Shown here: positions 6,541 through 6,932 of the stretch, in pieces
How positions within the stretch are numbered: position 1 is the stretch's first letter
Layout of the letters: every line of letters begins with the position of its first letter
From: an uncultured Collinsella sp.
GTDB taxonomy: Bacteria; Actinomycetota; Coriobacteriia; Coriobacteriales; Coriobacteriaceae
Length of the DNA stretch: 6,932 nt
NCBI GenBank assembly: GCA_900752425.1
Contig: CAADVE010000185.1
Coordinates: 1 to 6,932 of the forward strand
Reading direction: 5' to 3'
Notes under the pieces: generated by a model
Told to the model about the DNA's origin: nothing
Databases searched by the model: none
The model's input: the letters and a program-made list of their open reading frames with translations, nothing else
Made by a program: the position numbers and the translations under genes

Positions 6541-6932
6541 ATGCCCTACCTGCTTTCTTGTGACATTCATACTCATACGATGTTCTCTGCGCATGCATAT
6601 TCGACCATTGAGGAGAATGTGTACTGGGCGGCAGAGCGTGGCCTGCAGGTGCTCGGATCTGCCGACCATTTGAGCTCTATGGTTACGGCTTGCCCCAATG
6701 ACCTGCGCAGTTTCCAGTTCTTTATCAACCAGGATATCTGGCCGCGCATTTGGAGCGGCGTGCTGGTGCTGCGTGGTGCCGAGGCCGATATCGTTTCACT
6801 GGACGGAAGCCTGTTTGGCGAGGACACTCCTGTCACGCTCGATATCGCCGGCGATTCGTACGGCCGCCAGCATTCGCTGTTCGATTTGGTTACGCGTAAT
6901 TTGGATTATTTGGTTGCAAGCGTGCATAATCC
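6541..6932 (+). CDS. PHP-domain phosphoesterase, YcdX-like, 3' end cut off by the window edge
   Basis: The first 130 codons are present and the frame is open at the right edge. The start ATG has AAGGAG at 6530-6535, five bases away. The product resembles E. coli YcdX, a PHP-fold enzyme with a three-metal site and reported phosphatase activity: DIHTHT (8-13), SAHAYST (16-22), ADH (41-43), the FIN-IW-PRIW block (61-71), RGAEAD (78-83) and VASVHNP (125-131). Likely metal ligands seen are H10, H12, H18, H43, E81 and H129; the remaining three of the family set would lie beyond the window. Compared with my memory of YcdX there is an extra stretch of about 20 residues between E81 and H129. It may be read from its own promoter or by read-through from the aminotransferase gene. 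The natural substrate is unknown; histidinol phosphatase is a related but less likely alternative. Confidence 0.88.
   Translation, partial: MPYLLSCDIHTHTMFSAHAYSTIEENVYWAAERGLQVLGSADHLSSMVTACPNDLRSFQFFINQDIWPRIWSGVLVLRGAEADIVSLDGSLFGEDTPVTLDIAGDSYGRQHSLFDLVTRNLDYLVASVHN

Noticed and set aside
6288..6563. 91-codon open frame crossing the gap between the aminotransferase and PHP genes
   Set aside because: It overlaps both neighbours out of frame, and neither its start nor the internal ATG at 6444 has a ribosome site. The gap is better explained by the parS-like site and a promoter.

Overview
The window looks like a chromosomal core region of a high-GC Gram-positive bacterium. My best guess is an actinobacterium of class Coriobacteriia, Collinsella-like. 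That rests on GC-rich third codon positions, strong purine-rich Shine-Dalgarno sites, the gene order tilS-hpt-ftsH and the flavour of the proteins; no database search was possible. No mobile element, CRISPR array, rRNA or tRNA was seen.

Layout: (1) Positions 1-601, minus strand, hold the N-terminal 200 residues of a WalJ/YycJ-type metallo-beta-lactamase-fold nuclease, running off the left edge. (2) A 48-bp divergent gap with a possible promoter leads to tilS (650-2188, plus), the tRNA-Ile lysidine synthetase. (3) A 147-bp gap carries a nested palindrome directly upstream of an extended -10 promoter. It leads to hpt (2336-2884) and ftsH (2886-5024), which are one base apart and end at a strong intrinsic terminator (5035-5070). 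(4) A class I PLP-dependent aminotransferase (5191-6375) follows, with its own candidate -10 box. (5) A 165-bp gap with no clear terminator contains a close match to the ParB binding site parS (6398-6413) and a second candidate promoter. (6) A YcdX-type PHP-domain phosphoesterase gene begins at 6541 and runs off the right edge.

The genes are mostly housekeeping: AUA-codon decoding (TilS), purine salvage (Hpt), membrane protein quality control (FtsH), amino acid metabolism (aminotransferase) and DNA or cell-wall maintenance (WalJ). In Bacillus-type genomes tilS-hpt-ftsH lies close to oriC. That fits the parS-like site and suggests, as an inference, that this window is origin-proximal.

I found no new multi-gene system. 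The best leads are non-coding: the parS-like site, the palindrome over the hpt-ftsH promoter, and a recurrent TACAAT hexamer in four of the five intergenic gaps.
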